Source of the DNA: Leptolyngbya ohadii IS1
GTDB lineage: Bacteria; Cyanobacteriota; Cyanobacteriia; Elainellales; Elainellaceae
Assembly: GCF_002215035.1 (NCBI RefSeq)
Contig: NZ_NKFP01000006.1
Coordinates: 2,103,419 to 2,167,418 of the forward strand
Direction of reading: 5' to 3'
DNA length: 64,000 nucleotides
Shown: positions 27,389 through 36,065 of the stretch, piece by piece
Numbering within the stretch: position 1 is the first letter of the stretch
How the letters are laid out: the number at the start of each line of letters is the position of its first letter
The notes under the pieces: generated by a model
What the model was told of the DNA's origin: nothing
The model's input: only the letters and a program-made list of their open reading frames with translations
Database searches by the model: none
Program-made: the position numbers and the translations under genes

Positions 27389-28345
27389 ATGAAAGCACTC
27401 GTCACAGGCGCAAACGGATTTACGGGTTCCCATCTGGTTCAAGCTCTGATCGATCGCGGCTTTGAAGTCGTAGCATATGTGCGGAAGACCAGCAATTTGT
27501 CCCGTCTTGCCTCGCTGCCTGTCCAGTATGCCTACGGCGACATTACCGATCGCCCTGCCCTGGAGGCTGCCATGCAGGGAGTGCAGTGGGTGTTTCATAC
27601 CGCAGCCTATGTGGAATTGGGCGTGGTGGATGCCCAGGCGATGGAGCGCATTAACGTCGAAGGAACCCGGGCGGTTCTGGCGGCGGCACAGGCAGCAAAT
27701 GTGCAGAAAATGGTTTATTGCAGCACGATCGGCATCTATGGCGACACCCAGGGTAGACCGATCGATGAAACCTTTGAGCGAGAGCAGCAGGGATTTTCCT
27801 CGGCATACGATCGCACCAAATATCTGGCGCAGGAACTCGTTGATCAGGCAGCGGCAAACGGCTTTCCCGTCGTGAGCGTCATGCCCTCTGGAATTTTTGG
27901 CGCAGATGATCCCCATTTTGGTCCGGTTCTAAAAACCTTTCAGCGGGGCAAGCTCAAAGTTTGGGCGGGAGGCGATCGAATTACGGGAATCGTCCACGTC
28001 GATGATTTGGTGAGTGCGATGCTGCTAGCGACAGAAAAAGCCCCTACTGGTTCGCACTACATTATTTCCGCCGGAGAGCTTTCCACCCGCGAAATGTTTG
28101 AATTCGTCAGCCAGGAAACGGGTGTGCCTGCCCCGCGAGAAGTGCCGCCGCCGATCGTCCGCCTTGCCGGAAACCTGCTTGACCCCCTTGGACGACTGTT
28201 CTCCTGGCAACCCCCTATCAGCCGCGAACGAGTTCACTATATCTACGATCGCTGTGTGCGCGTGAAGGCAAATAAAGCACAGCAGGAATTGGGCTGGCAG
28301 CCGCGATCGGTGGAGGAGACGCTGAGGGATTGCCTCAAAGGGTAG
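27389..28345 (+). CDS. Extended short-chain dehydrogenase / NAD-dependent epimerase
   Basis: 318 residues with an N-terminal Rossmann fold: MKALVTGANGFTGSHLVQAL (GxxGxxG) and YGDITDRPALEAAMQGVQWV. The catalytic Tyr-x3-Lys is in SSAYDRTKYLAQE with the preceding Ser in MVYCSTIGIYGDT. The C-terminal half (FSWQPPISRERVHYIYDRC) resembles dihydroflavonol-4-reductase-like and hopanoid-associated (HpnA-type) enzymes. It uses NAD(P)H on a sugar, steroid or terpenoid-like ketone; the exact substrate is not predictable. It stands alone between two repeat copies. Confidence 0.85.
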   Translation: MKALVTGANGFTGSHLVQALIDRGFEVVAYVRKTSNLSRLASLPVQYAYGDITDRPALEAAMQGVQWVFHTAAYVELGVVDAQAMERINVEGTRAVLAAAQAANVQKMVYCSTIGIYGDTQGRPIDETFEREQQGFSSAYDRTKYLAQELVDQAAANGFPVVSVMPSGIFGADDPHFGPVLKTFQRGKLKVWAGGDRITGIVHVDDLVSAMLLATEKAPTGSHYIISAGELSTREMFEFVSQETGVPAPREVPPPIVRLAGNLLDPLGRLFSWQPPISRERVHYIYDRCVRVKANKAQQELGWQPRSVEETLRDCLKG

Positions 28346-28357
28346 TACATCCTGGAA

Positions 28358-28490
28358 AATCCCCCTAGCCCCTTAGAAAGGGGGAAACCGGACTAGGGCA
28401 GACAAACTGGTAGCAAATAAAGAGATTTACAACTCAAAGTCCCCCTCTCGTTTCTCAGGAGTGGCAAGTCAGAGAAGGGGGATTTAGGGG
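28358..28490. repeat. Two-armed copy of the C/G-rich repeat family
   Basis: The left arm AATCCCCCTAGCCCCTTAGA AAGGGGGAA (28358-28386) and the right arm (AGTCCCCCTCTCG from 28438 ... GAAGGGGGATTTAGGGG to 28490) both form hairpins, and are inverted relative to each other, as in the rimI element. It fills the gap between two convergent genes and could act as a bidirectional terminator. Confidence 0.6.
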
Positions 28491-28511
28491 AATCGAATAC
28501 AGGTAGCCCAA

Positions 28512-29318
28512 CTAGCTAAACTGCCAGAGCGGACTTGCCGCAGTACTGTGACCTTCCCGCAGAATACCGTCCTCCAGCGAGGCAACCCGATCGGCTACGT
28601 CGATAATGCGCGGATCGTGTGTCACCATGACCACGGTTCGGTTGGCTTCCTTTGCCAGCTTGCGGAGCAGGGTAATCACAGCATGACCGCTGTGGGAGTC
28701 TAGAGCCGCTGTGGGTTCGTCGGCAAAGATAAACTCCGGATTTCCTGCCAGGGCACGAGCGATCGCCACCCGCTGTTTCTGACCGCCGGAGAGATCGCGG
28801 GGCAGGTTTCTTGCCTTGTCGGACAGTCCGACCTGGTCAAGCAGCAGACTGGCTTCCTGGCGAGCTTGCCGCCCTCTGATGCCTTTGAAGTTGAGGGCGA
28901 TTTCAACGTTCTCCAGGGCAGTCAGCGCCGGAAACAGGTTGAACTCCTGGAAAATAAAGCCGATGTGCTTCAGGCGAAACTTTGCCAGCTGCGATCGCCC
29001 CAGACGAGTCAGATCCGTTCCCAGCAGGGAGACGCTTCCACCTGTGGGCTGAAGGATGCCGCCCAGAATGGAGAGTAGAGTAGTCTTACCGGAACCAGAA
29101 GGTCCCATTAAAAGCTGAATTTCACCGGGATAAATATCGAGATTGATATCGCTAAGCGCATGGTAAGACTGGGAGCCATTCTTAAACACCATCTCGACAT
29201 CGCGCACGACGATCGCCTTTCCTCCTGCCCGACGAGCCTCCATGCCCTCGGCAAATGGCGATAATCCTCTCGATGATTCCGTAGCATTGACTTCAAAATT
29301 AGCGCGAGTCGCTGTCAT
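28512..29318 (-). CDS. DevA/MacB-type ABC transporter ATP-binding subunit
   Basis: About 268 residues from ATG 29318; an upstream ATG (29393) would add an unlikely Cys-rich extension. Walker A LLMGPSGSGKTTLLSILGG, Q-loop GFIFQEFNLFPALTALENV, signature LSGGQKQRVAIARALA and Walker B FIFADEPTAALDSHSG are intact. The pattern is that of the LolD/MacB/DevA branch, which works with FtsX-like permeases in exporting lipids, glycolipids or peptides across the envelope. The matching permease gene lies upstream (29734-30969) on the same strand, but 415 bp away, so this gene probably has its own promoter. Confidence 0.92.
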   Translation of the reverse strand: MTATRANFEVNATESSRGLSPFAEGMEARRAGGKAIVVRDVEMVFKNGSQSYHALSDINLDIYPGEIQLLMGPSGSGKTTLLSILGGILQPTGGSVSLLGTDLTRLGRSQLAKFRLKHIGFIFQEFNLFPALTALENVEIALNFKGIRGRQARQEASLLLDQVGLSDKARNLPRDLSGGQKQRVAIARALAGNPEFIFADEPTAALDSHSGHAVITLLRKLAKEANRTVVMVTHDPRIIDVADRVASLEDGILREGHSTAASPLWQFS

Positions 29319-29733
29319 CTTAGCTGTAAGCGTTGAGTGTGGGTTAGGCGGTAGGTCAACTGGGCAACACCGATAGACAACAATGCAGCCCAACAGGGGT
29401 GGAGGAGGAAGGAGAAAAAGGAAAGTTTGATTCGCTATGAGATAGCTTCAGTAGAAAAGATTGCGAATTCGGAAAGTCACTTCAGGGTGAATTGATTTAC
29501 TAAAGAAACAATCTGGCATCGAAGAACAGTCTCAGGGATACGATCGCAATCTCATTGCTATATTTAGGGTGAATGAACTGGACAAGAATGATTTGAACGA
29601 TAAGGATGGAAATGCAAAAGGAAAAGACAAATCCAGCTGGCGTTAATTTTCAAACTGTATTTGATCAACGTTCACATTTTTTAATATCTAATCTCATTAT
29701 CGCACCTTGTTTAAAAGAGGTTTACGAACAAAT
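29319..29733. other. Intergenic gap within the ABC transporter pair
   Basis: 415 bp of AT-richer DNA with no gene and no copy of the repeat families. The DevA-type gene's own promoter is expected here. I see no clear -35/-10 pair. Confidence 0.35.
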
Positions 29734-30969
29734 TCACGATTTAAACACAATCGCTGGATCAACACGGGTAACTTTTTGAATGGCAAACAGTGCCGATCCT
29801 ACGCACATCAGCAGGGTGATTCCAAAGATGGCGATCGCCGAAAAAGGCGTAATCAAAATGGCGATGCCCTGGGTTGCATAAGTCCAGGTTCCCAATCCCC
29901 AACAAAGTGCCAGACTGGGAAAATATCCCAGAATTGCCATCCAAAGGGACTGCTGAATGATGATGCTGTAGATTACTCGGTCGGGAACACCCATGGCTTT
30001 CAGCGTGGCATATTCCTTAATGTGGTCAGACACCGATGAATAAAGGATCTGCCCCACAATCACCATGCCGACAATTACGCCCACCGTTGCCCCCAAACCA
30101 AGAATGAATCCCACTCCGGTTCGTCTCACCCAGTAATTGCGGGTTCGGGTAGCCATTTCCGCACGGGTGTAGGCGCGGGTGTTGGGCAAGGTCTGGTTGA
30201 GCCGCTGCTTGAGCTGGTCGAGATCCTGCCCAGAGCGGGCACGCACCAAAATATAGCTGATGGGATCATTGGCGGCGAGGGGAGTCGGTTTAACCGAAGC
30301 GTTTCCCGGTTCAGATTCGTAGACGTTTCGGCAAAGGAACTGTCCATTGTTCATACGACAGTCTAAATTAGCGGTTCTGTTCCCGGTGGTGTAAGCTTTT
30401 GCATTTTCGAGGGAGGTGAACAAATAGGCGCTGGAGGCGATCGACTGAGAATCGCGGGTGATGCCAACCACTTTCACAGGAAGGGAACCAATTGTCGCTG
30501 TATTGCCCACCTGCTGCACGCTGAGGCTGTTGAGTCGGCTGCGATCGACCACAACCTGGTAGGGCTGCTGCACGTCTTTGAGGTTGCCGGAAAGTATCTC
30601 GAAATCGTTGAACAGTTGACCGTTGGGATCGAAGCCAAAAATCCGTACTGAGCTAATCTTGCCTTCGGGGCTGCGCCAGATTCCGCCTCCCAGCGCCAAT
30701 GCTTCTGCCCGTTCAACTCCTTGAACCTGTTGAGCCTGGGACAACAAACTGGCTGGCAGCGGTAGGGTTAACTCCTGCTCCACCATGTCCTGATTCGCAA
30801 CCCAGATATCCGCCGCAGAGCGATCGATTAGCAGTCCCACCGATCGAACAAATCCGCTTAAGACGCCTACCTGAATCGTCACCAGACTCACCGCAAACAT
30901 AATCCCTGCCTGGGCAACCAGAAAGCGGGGAATGTCTTCAAACAAGTTCCGGCGAGCGATCGAAGCCAT
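29734..30969 (-). CDS. DevC-type ABC exporter permease (FtsX/MacB-like)
   Basis: 411 residues. One transmembrane helix near the start (about 15-45), then a periplasmic MacB_PCD-like domain (about 45-270), then three helices in the FtsX-like core (about 285-400) with GMVIVGQILYSSVSDHIKEY and LKAMGVPDRVIYSIIIQQS. The organisation is that of DevC, whose heterocyst homologue exports glycolipids with DevB and TolC. No DevB-like membrane fusion protein is encoded next to it in this window. The cargo is unknown. Confidence 0.88.
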   Translation of the reverse strand: MASIARRNLFEDIPRFLVAQAGIMFAVSLVTIQVGVLSGFVRSVGLLIDRSAADIWVANQDMVEQELTLPLPASLLSQAQQVQGVERAEALALGGGIWRSPEGKISSVRIFGFDPNGQLFNDFEILSGNLKDVQQPYQVVVDRSRLNSLSVQQVGNTATIGSLPVKVVGITRDSQSIASSAYLFTSLENAKAYTTGNRTANLDCRMNNGQFLCRNVYESEPGNASVKPTPLAANDPISYILVRARSGQDLDQLKQRLNQTLPNTRAYTRAEMATRTRNYWVRRTGVGFILGLGATVGVIVGMVIVGQILYSSVSDHIKEYATLKAMGVPDRVIYSIIIQQSLWMAILGYFPSLALCWGLGTWTYATQGIAILITPFSAIAIFGITLLMCVGSALFAIQKVTRVDPAIVFKS

Positions 30970-31313
30970 ATCAACAGGGATATCTCGATGGAAACACGAA
31001 CGGTTCTAAACCGCATCTCTTCAGTGTTAACCAGTCAAAGGCTAACGGCATCGTCTTTTCGGCTTCACCCGATCGGATGAGTATGGGAAAAGCAGTCCGG
31101 TCTCTACTATGAAACCGATTAGTAGACTCTACTGTGTTCAAGACAGCAAACCTGCCGATCTTGTGCCACTGTCTGACGAAGACTCCTGACGGCGTTAAAC
31201 TGTCTACTCCTCAAGCTGTGAGCCGCTAGTTTCAGGTCAATTCTTGCTCCGCCTTGCTGCTGAAGTGTAGCTGGTGACGGGCTGATGTATCAAAACTGCC
31301 GCTCTATCAGCGT
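30970..31313. other. Intergenic region upstream of the permease
   Basis: 344 bp with no gene, tRNA or repeat that I can identify. It holds the promoter of the permease gene and the 3' end of the oxidoreductase transcript. Confidence 0.35.
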
Positions 31314-32876
31314 TCAACGAGCCAGGCGATAAAGCACCCCCAGAATTGCCTGCGATCGGGGTGTCAGTAGGGTACGACGATAGGCATCTGCGGCTTTTTT
31401 GATTCCTTCTGCCTGCGTGGGGTAGGGATGGATGACGCTGGAGAGTTTGCTCAGTCCAACCTTTGCCACGATCGCCGTCGTGATTTCGCTAATCATGTCT
31501 CCGGCGTGCTTAGCTACTATCGTAGCCCCCAGAATTTGATCCGCTCCGCGTCGGTAATGGATTTTGACAAAGCCCTCGGTTGCGCTGTCCGTTACGGCAC
31601 GATCGACTTTCTCTAGAGGGATGACAATGGTTTCGATCGCAGTGCCCTGCTGCTGTGCCTCCCGTTCTGAAAGTCCGACCCGCGCCACTTCGGGATCGGT
31701 GTACGTCACCCAGGGCATGACCAGATCGCTCAGCTTCGATCGCCCAATGCCAAAGGGAGTAAACAAGGCATTTTTAATCACAATCCGGGCGGCAGCATCG
31801 GCGGCATGGGTAAATTTCCAGTTCATGCAGATATCGCCCGCCGCATAGATTTTGGGATTCTTGGTTTGCAGATAGTCGTTAACAAGAATGCCCCGCTGCA
31901 AGTCATACTCTACGCCCACGGCTTCCAGGTTCAGCTGCTCCACGTTGGGCGATCGTCCTGCTCCCACTAGGATTTCATCCACGGTAATCGTGGTTTCCCT
32001 GTCCTCGCTGCGATAGGTGATGGTTTTACCGGATGGGGAGCGATTGACTTGGAGAACTTCACTGTTGACAACAATCTGAATGCCATCCTGCCGAAAAATT
32101 TGCTGCACTACTTCGGCAGCGTCCGGGTCTTCCCGCGTGAGGATTTGCCCGTTTCGCTCCAGCAGCGTGACCTCTGCGCCAAATCGCCGGAATGCCTGCG
32201 CCAGTTCACAGCCGATCGGACCCGCCCCGATAACTGCTAACCGTTTGGGAAGTTTTGTCAGGCTAAAGACCGTTTCATTGGTCAGATAGCCTGCCTCTTT
32301 TAATCCGGGAATATTGGGGACTGACGCTCTCGCCCCCGTTGTAATCACCGCTTTTTTGAAACGCAGCGTTTCCCCTGCAATAGCAATCGAATTCCCGTCT
32401 AAAAACTTCGCCTCGCCCAAAAACACATCCACGCCCAGCGACTTGAACCGGGAAGCAGAATCATTGGGGCTAATCTCCGATCGAATCCGCCGCACCCGCT
32501 CCATCACCGCCGCAAAATCTACCGTGGGTTCTCCCACGCTGATCCCGTAGCCCGCCGCTTGCTTCAGGTCTGCCATCACGCGGGACGATCGCAGTAAACT
32601 CTTTGACGGTACACAGCCCACATTCAGGCAATCCCCACCCATCAAATGCCGCTCAATCAGGGCAATCTTGAGTCCCAGTCCCAGTCCTGCTGCCCCCGCA
32701 GCCACCACCAGTCCCGCCGTTCCTGCGCCAACCACCACCAGGTCATAGCAGTCCTGCGGCGTAGGATTTTGCCAGTTCAGCGGATGCACCTGAGCCACCA
32801 GGGCTTGATTATAGGCATCATCAGGAAGAATCAGCGGTTCGGAAGGGGCGGATTTGAACGATTCGGCGGCAGTCAT
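31314..32876 (-). CDS. Flavin disulfide oxidoreductase (dihydrolipoamide dehydrogenase / mercuric reductase-like)
   Basis: 520 residues of a class I pyridine nucleotide-disulfide oxidoreductase. FAD motif DLVVVGAGTAGLVVAAGAAG; redox-active disulfide in GGDCLNVGCVPSKSLLRSSR; NAD(P)H motif RLAVIGAGPIGCELAQAFRR; second FAD motif KIYAAGDI; and dimer His-Glu in VIHPYPTQAEG. It lacks both the N-terminal HMA domain and the C-terminal vicinal cysteines of true MerA, so mercury is not the likely substrate. About 40 extra residues precede the FAD motif. It follows the TVP38 gene by 88 bp on the same strand, an association seen in other bacteria. Confidence 0.9.
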   Translation of the reverse strand: MTAAESFKSAPSEPLILPDDAYNQALVAQVHPLNWQNPTPQDCYDLVVVGAGTAGLVVAAGAAGLGLGLKIALIERHLMGGDCLNVGCVPSKSLLRSSRVMADLKQAAGYGISVGEPTVDFAAVMERVRRIRSEISPNDSASRFKSLGVDVFLGEAKFLDGNSIAIAGETLRFKKAVITTGARASVPNIPGLKEAGYLTNETVFSLTKLPKRLAVIGAGPIGCELAQAFRRFGAEVTLLERNGQILTREDPDAAEVVQQIFRQDGIQIVVNSEVLQVNRSPSGKTITYRSEDRETTITVDEILVGAGRSPNVEQLNLEAVGVEYDLQRGILVNDYLQTKNPKIYAAGDICMNWKFTHAADAAARIVIKNALFTPFGIGRSKLSDLVMPWVTYTDPEVARVGLSEREAQQQGTAIETIVIPLEKVDRAVTDSATEGFVKIHYRRGADQILGATIVAKHAGDMISEITTAIVAKVGLSKLSSVIHPYPTQAEGIKKAADAYRRTLLTPRSQAILGVLYRLAR

Positions 32877-32964
32877 GCGGTTCCCTCAGTCTCTGCTTCG
32901 ATCCTATTGGATTACAGAACATTGGACGAGGAGAACGAGGAGAAACAGCTCCTTGCTACTCAGC

Positions 32965-33612
32965 CTACTCCCCCTCGATCGCTTCCGCTTCCGTCACTCC
33001 CTCGATCGCCTGACGCGCAATCCGGCTGATGATAAACGTAACGGCGATCGTTGCCAGTAGACCAATAATTCTGACCGTCCATTGCAGCCTCGCGTTCTCC
33101 GGCTGAACCGTACCGAGATTTGCCAGACTTCCAGCGATCGATCCCAGGTAGACGTAAAGCACTGTGCCCGGAATCATGCCCACGCTGCCCAGCACGTAGT
33201 CCTTCAGCGACACCCCCGTAATGCCCAGCCCGTAGTTGAGCAGGTTAAACGGAATCACTGGGGACAACCTTGCCAGCAGCACAATCTTTAAGCCCGACTG
33301 ACTCACCGCCCGATCGATCGCCTGAAAACGCGGATAGTTGGCGATCTTGCGACTCACCCAGCCCCGCACCCCATAGCGACCGATCAAGAATGCCAGCGTT
33401 GCACCGATCGTGGCTCCCAGAAAGACCCATACTGATCCCCACAGCAGCCCAAACACCGCCCCAGCACCGAGCGTCAGCAGCGATCCGGGCACAAAGGCAA
33501 CCGTGGCAAGACTATAAACGAGAACGAACTGAACCGCGCCCAACTTGCCCTGCTGAAGCGTTTCCAGCAGATGTTGCGCCATCTCTTGCAGAGGAACCGC
33601 TGCCAGGATCAT
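32965..33612 (-). CDS. TVP38/TMEM64 (SNARE-associated/DedA superfamily) membrane protein
   Basis: 215 residues and about five transmembrane helices. The family core is VAFVPGSLLTLGAGAVFGLLWG, followed by a re-entrant loop region with GATLAFLIGRYGVRGWV and LLARLSPVIPFNLLNYGLGI. Members are proposed lipid scramblases or transporters in the plasma membrane. It lies 8 bp downstream of ispH and 88 bp upstream of the flavin oxidoreductase, all on the minus strand, so the three probably form one transcript. A link between isoprenoid lipid carriers, membrane lipid movement and thiol redox is suggested but not shown. Confidence 0.88.
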   Translation of the reverse strand: MILAAVPLQEMAQHLLETLQQGKLGAVQFVLVYSLATVAFVPGSLLTLGAGAVFGLLWGSVWVFLGATIGATLAFLIGRYGVRGWVSRKIANYPRFQAIDRAVSQSGLKIVLLARLSPVIPFNLLNYGLGITGVSLKDYVLGSVGMIPGTVLYVYLGSIAGSLANLGTVQPENARLQWTVRIIGLLATIAVTFIISRIARQAIEGVTEAEAIEGE

Positions 33613-33620
33613 GCCTCAGA

Positions 33621-34838
33621 CTATGCTTCCGTCAGGGCGGGAACGGCTCCCTTGAGTTCAAAGATTCGCTCGATCACTTCTTCCACAATGCGATCGGGCG
33701 TAGAGGCTCCAGAGGTAATACCGACCGTAATTTTGCCTTTGGGCAGCCAGTTTTCCTGCACCTGCAAATCCTGATGCAGCGGCTTATGCTCAATTTGATT
33801 GGCGGAACGAATGCGATCGGCACTGTCGATGTGGTATGACGGAATGCCGTATTCGATGCCGATTTCCTGAAGGTGAGTGGTATTCGAGGAGTTGTAGCCG
33901 CCAATAACCACCATCAGATCCAGCTTTTCTTCCACAAGCTGATACATTGCATCCTGCCGTTCCTGAGTCGCGTCGCAGATGGTATTAAACGCCAGGAAAT
34001 GCTGATTCAGGCGATCGGGTCCATATTTCTTCATCAGCGTATGCTCAAACAGCTTGCCGATCTGCTCGGTTTCCCCCTTCAGCATTGTCGTCTGGTTGGC
34101 AATTCCAAGTCGTTCCAGATCGCGATCGGGATCGAAGCCTTGAGAGCAGGCGCGGCTAAACTTCGCCATGAACTCATCCCGGTTGCCGCCATTCAAAATG
34201 TAGTCGCAGACGTACTGCGCTTCCGCCAGATTCAGCACAATCAAATACGTCCCAGCAAAGGAACTCGTTGCCACCGTCTCTTCGTGGTTGTACTTGCCGT
34301 GAATGATCGAGGTATGGCTGACCTTCTTGTGCTTCTCGACCGTGTTCCACACCTTCGACACCCAGGGACAGGTCGTATCGACGATCGTGCAGCCCTTCTC
34401 ACTCAAAAGCTGCATTTCCTGAACGCTGGCTCCAAACGCAGGCAAGATTACCACATCACCGCGATCGACCACCGTAAAGTCCTTGATGCCCTTCTCGACG
34501 GGAATAAAGCCCACATTCATCTCCCGCAGGCGTTGATTCACCGAAGGGTTGTGAATAATTTCGTTCGTAATCCAGATTCGCTCCGTGGGAAAGTGGGTGC
34601 GGGTCTCATACGCCATTGCCACAGCCCGTTCTACGCCCCAGCAAAACCCAAACGCCTCCGCTAATCGAATCGTCACATCCCCCCGCGTCAGGGAATACTG
34701 GTTTGTCCGAATCTGCTGAATCAGATCGCTCTGATACTCGGACTGCATCTGCCCCGAAACTTCCTCCGCGTGACCAAATCCCTTGCGGTAATATTGTTCG
34801 GACTGATTAAGCGATCGTTTAAAGGCTTTGGTATCCAT
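33621..34838 (-). CDS. ispH: 4-hydroxy-3-methylbut-2-enyl diphosphate reductase
   Basis: About 405 residues from ATG 34838 ([12 protein letters not shown]), matching the long cyanobacterial/plant IspH; the ATG at 34946 would add a spurious 36 residues. The three iron-sulfur cysteines lie in [25 protein letters not shown] and the C-terminal [12 protein letters not shown]. The family histidines are in SVNQRL-proximal and [15 protein letters not shown] regions. It makes IPP and DMAPP in the last MEP-pathway step, with ferredoxin as donor. It heads the ispH-TVP38-oxidoreductase cluster, with stop and next start 8 bp apart. Confidence 0.97.
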   Translation of the reverse strand: MDTKAFKRSLNQSEQYYRKGFGHAEEVSGQMQSEYQSDLIQQIRTNQYSLTRGDVTIRLAEAFGFCWGVERAVAMAYETRTHFPTERIWITNEIIHNPSVNQRLREMNVGFIPVEKGIKDFTVVDRGDVVILPAFGASVQEMQLLSEKGCTIVDTTCPWVSKVWNTVEKHKKVSHTSIIHGKYNHEETVATSSFAGTYLIVLNLAEAQYVCDYILNGGNRDEFMAKFSRACSQGFDPDRDLERLGIANQTTMLKGETEQIGKLFEHTLMKKYGPDRLNQHFLAFNTICDATQERQDAMYQLVEEKLDLMVVIGGYNSSNTTHLQEIGIEYGIPSYHIDSADRIRSANQIEHKPLHQDLQVQENWLPKGKITVGITSGASTPDRIVEEVIERIFELKGAVPALTEA

Positions 34839-34878
34839 GCCGTTTTGCTGCGAAACTCTTGCCAGTCCTAGCGTATCA

Positions 34879-35835
34879 TCATTCGCCCAACGCAGGCTCC
34901 AGCACCTCATGCCCATACACCTGAAGGGCAACGCTCCAAACTTCATAGCCTCTGGGATTCAGATGCAAGCCGTCTGTGCTGTACTCCATGCGGAGATCGC
35001 CAGAACTGTCGGCAAATAGTGGATAGAGATTCAGGAAATAGATGCCTTCCTCGCGGGCGATCGCTTCGAGCTGTCGGTTTAATTCCTGAATACGGGTATT
35101 GGGAATTGCCAGGAGCCGATCGCGTCCTTCCCAGGTGGCTGCTTCTCCGGCATGGGGCAGGATAGACTGAAGCACAATTTGCGCCTTCGGATGAGCCTCC
35201 TTGAGGTCGCGCACAATTTCCTGCTGGTTCGCAAGGATGGTGCGATCGCCCACGTCTTTGATGACATCGTTGATGCCAATCATCACAAAGATCGTTTCGG
35301 GTGCAGTTTCATCAAATAAATCGAGCCGCTTGAGCAAGCCTGCTGAGGTTTCTCCCGAAATACCCTGGTTCAGCCAGACCCGCTCTTTGGGCAGCAGATC
35401 GCCCGGAAACCAGAGACTAATTGAATCCCCCGCCAGTACCGTCAGCCGTTTGGGGCTTTGGTCAGCGATCGCCGTTGCTTCCCGTCCAAGCTGCTCGATC
35501 CACTGCTCATAGCTCAACTGATGCCGGGGATTGGTTTGCAGATCGGCTGGGGAATTTGCTGAGGCGATCGATGCCTGCTGTTGAGGTGAAGTTCCAACCT
35601 GAGCAGATTGATTGGCACTCGCCGCCGGGGAAATAGGCAAATATCCAGACCGCAGCAGCGTCAGCAGGGCGAACCCCAGGAAACCGTTTATTGCCAGGGA
35701 AATAAACACCCAGCGCGGCAGCAGCGACCATCGGAGCCGCACCGACGAAAACTGGAGAAATTGACGTACGGCACGCAGCCGATGCTGACTTGCACGCCTC
35801 AGAGAATAGCGACGCAGGGAGCGTTTATCTTGCAC
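34879..35835 (-). CDS. SGNH/GDSL hydrolase, membrane-anchored
   Basis: About 318 residues from GTG 35835, where AAGG lies 8 bp upstream. The longer frame to 35973 would run through the amt terminator and is rejected. A basic N-terminus is followed by one transmembrane helix (about 40-62, [20 protein letters not shown]). The catalytic blocks are [13 protein letters not shown] (Ser), [11 protein letters not shown] (Gly), [12 protein letters not shown] (Asn) and [15 protein letters not shown] (Asp-His). It hydrolyses ester or acyl groups in the periplasm; the actual substrate is unknown. The linker is Ser/Gln-rich. It lies 40 bp upstream of ispH on the same strand. Confidence 0.85.
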   Translation of the reverse strand: MQDKRSLRRYSLRRASQHRLRAVRQFLQFSSVRLRWSLLPRWVFISLAINGFLGFALLTLLRSGYLPISPAASANQSAQVGTSPQQQASIASANSPADLQTNPRHQLSYEQWIEQLGREATAIADQSPKRLTVLAGDSISLWFPGDLLPKERVWLNQGISGETSAGLLKRLDLFDETAPETIFVMIGINDVIKDVGDRTILANQQEIVRDLKEAHPKAQIVLQSILPHAGEAATWEGRDRLLAIPNTRIQELNRQLEAIAREEGIYFLNLYPLFADSSGDLRMEYSTDGLHLNPRGYEVWSVALQVYGHEVLEPALGE

Positions 35836-35960
35836 GTCGAACCTTGCCGAGTACGATCGAAGACATCGCCAATCATAACCTGATCTTTCTGCTTTGTTAC
35901 CCCAATCGATCGAGCTGAATCGCAGATGGCAAGTGAGCGACAAGCCCCTGCCTGAAAGCC

Positions 35961-35985
35961 AAAAAAGGGGCACAGAAATGCCCCT
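35961..35985 (-). terminator. Rho-independent terminator of amt
   Basis: On the minus strand AGGGGCA and TGCCCCT form a 7-bp stem with a TTTCTG loop, followed directly by TTTTTT. It lies about 80 bp after the amt stop codon and before the SGNH gene. Confidence 0.9.
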
Positions 35986-36065
35986 CAGAGGTTGCTATAC
36001 TGCTGACGAATTCAAACTAAAAATTCAAAATCGACTCAGCAGTTGCTAAACAGCATTAGACAGAA

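Noticed and set aside
31314..32876. Mercuric reductase MerA
   Set aside because: The N-terminal metal-binding domain and C-terminal vicinal cysteines are missing.
33873..34664. 263-codon plus-strand frame over ispH
   Set aside because: Antisense shadow of a conserved enzyme.
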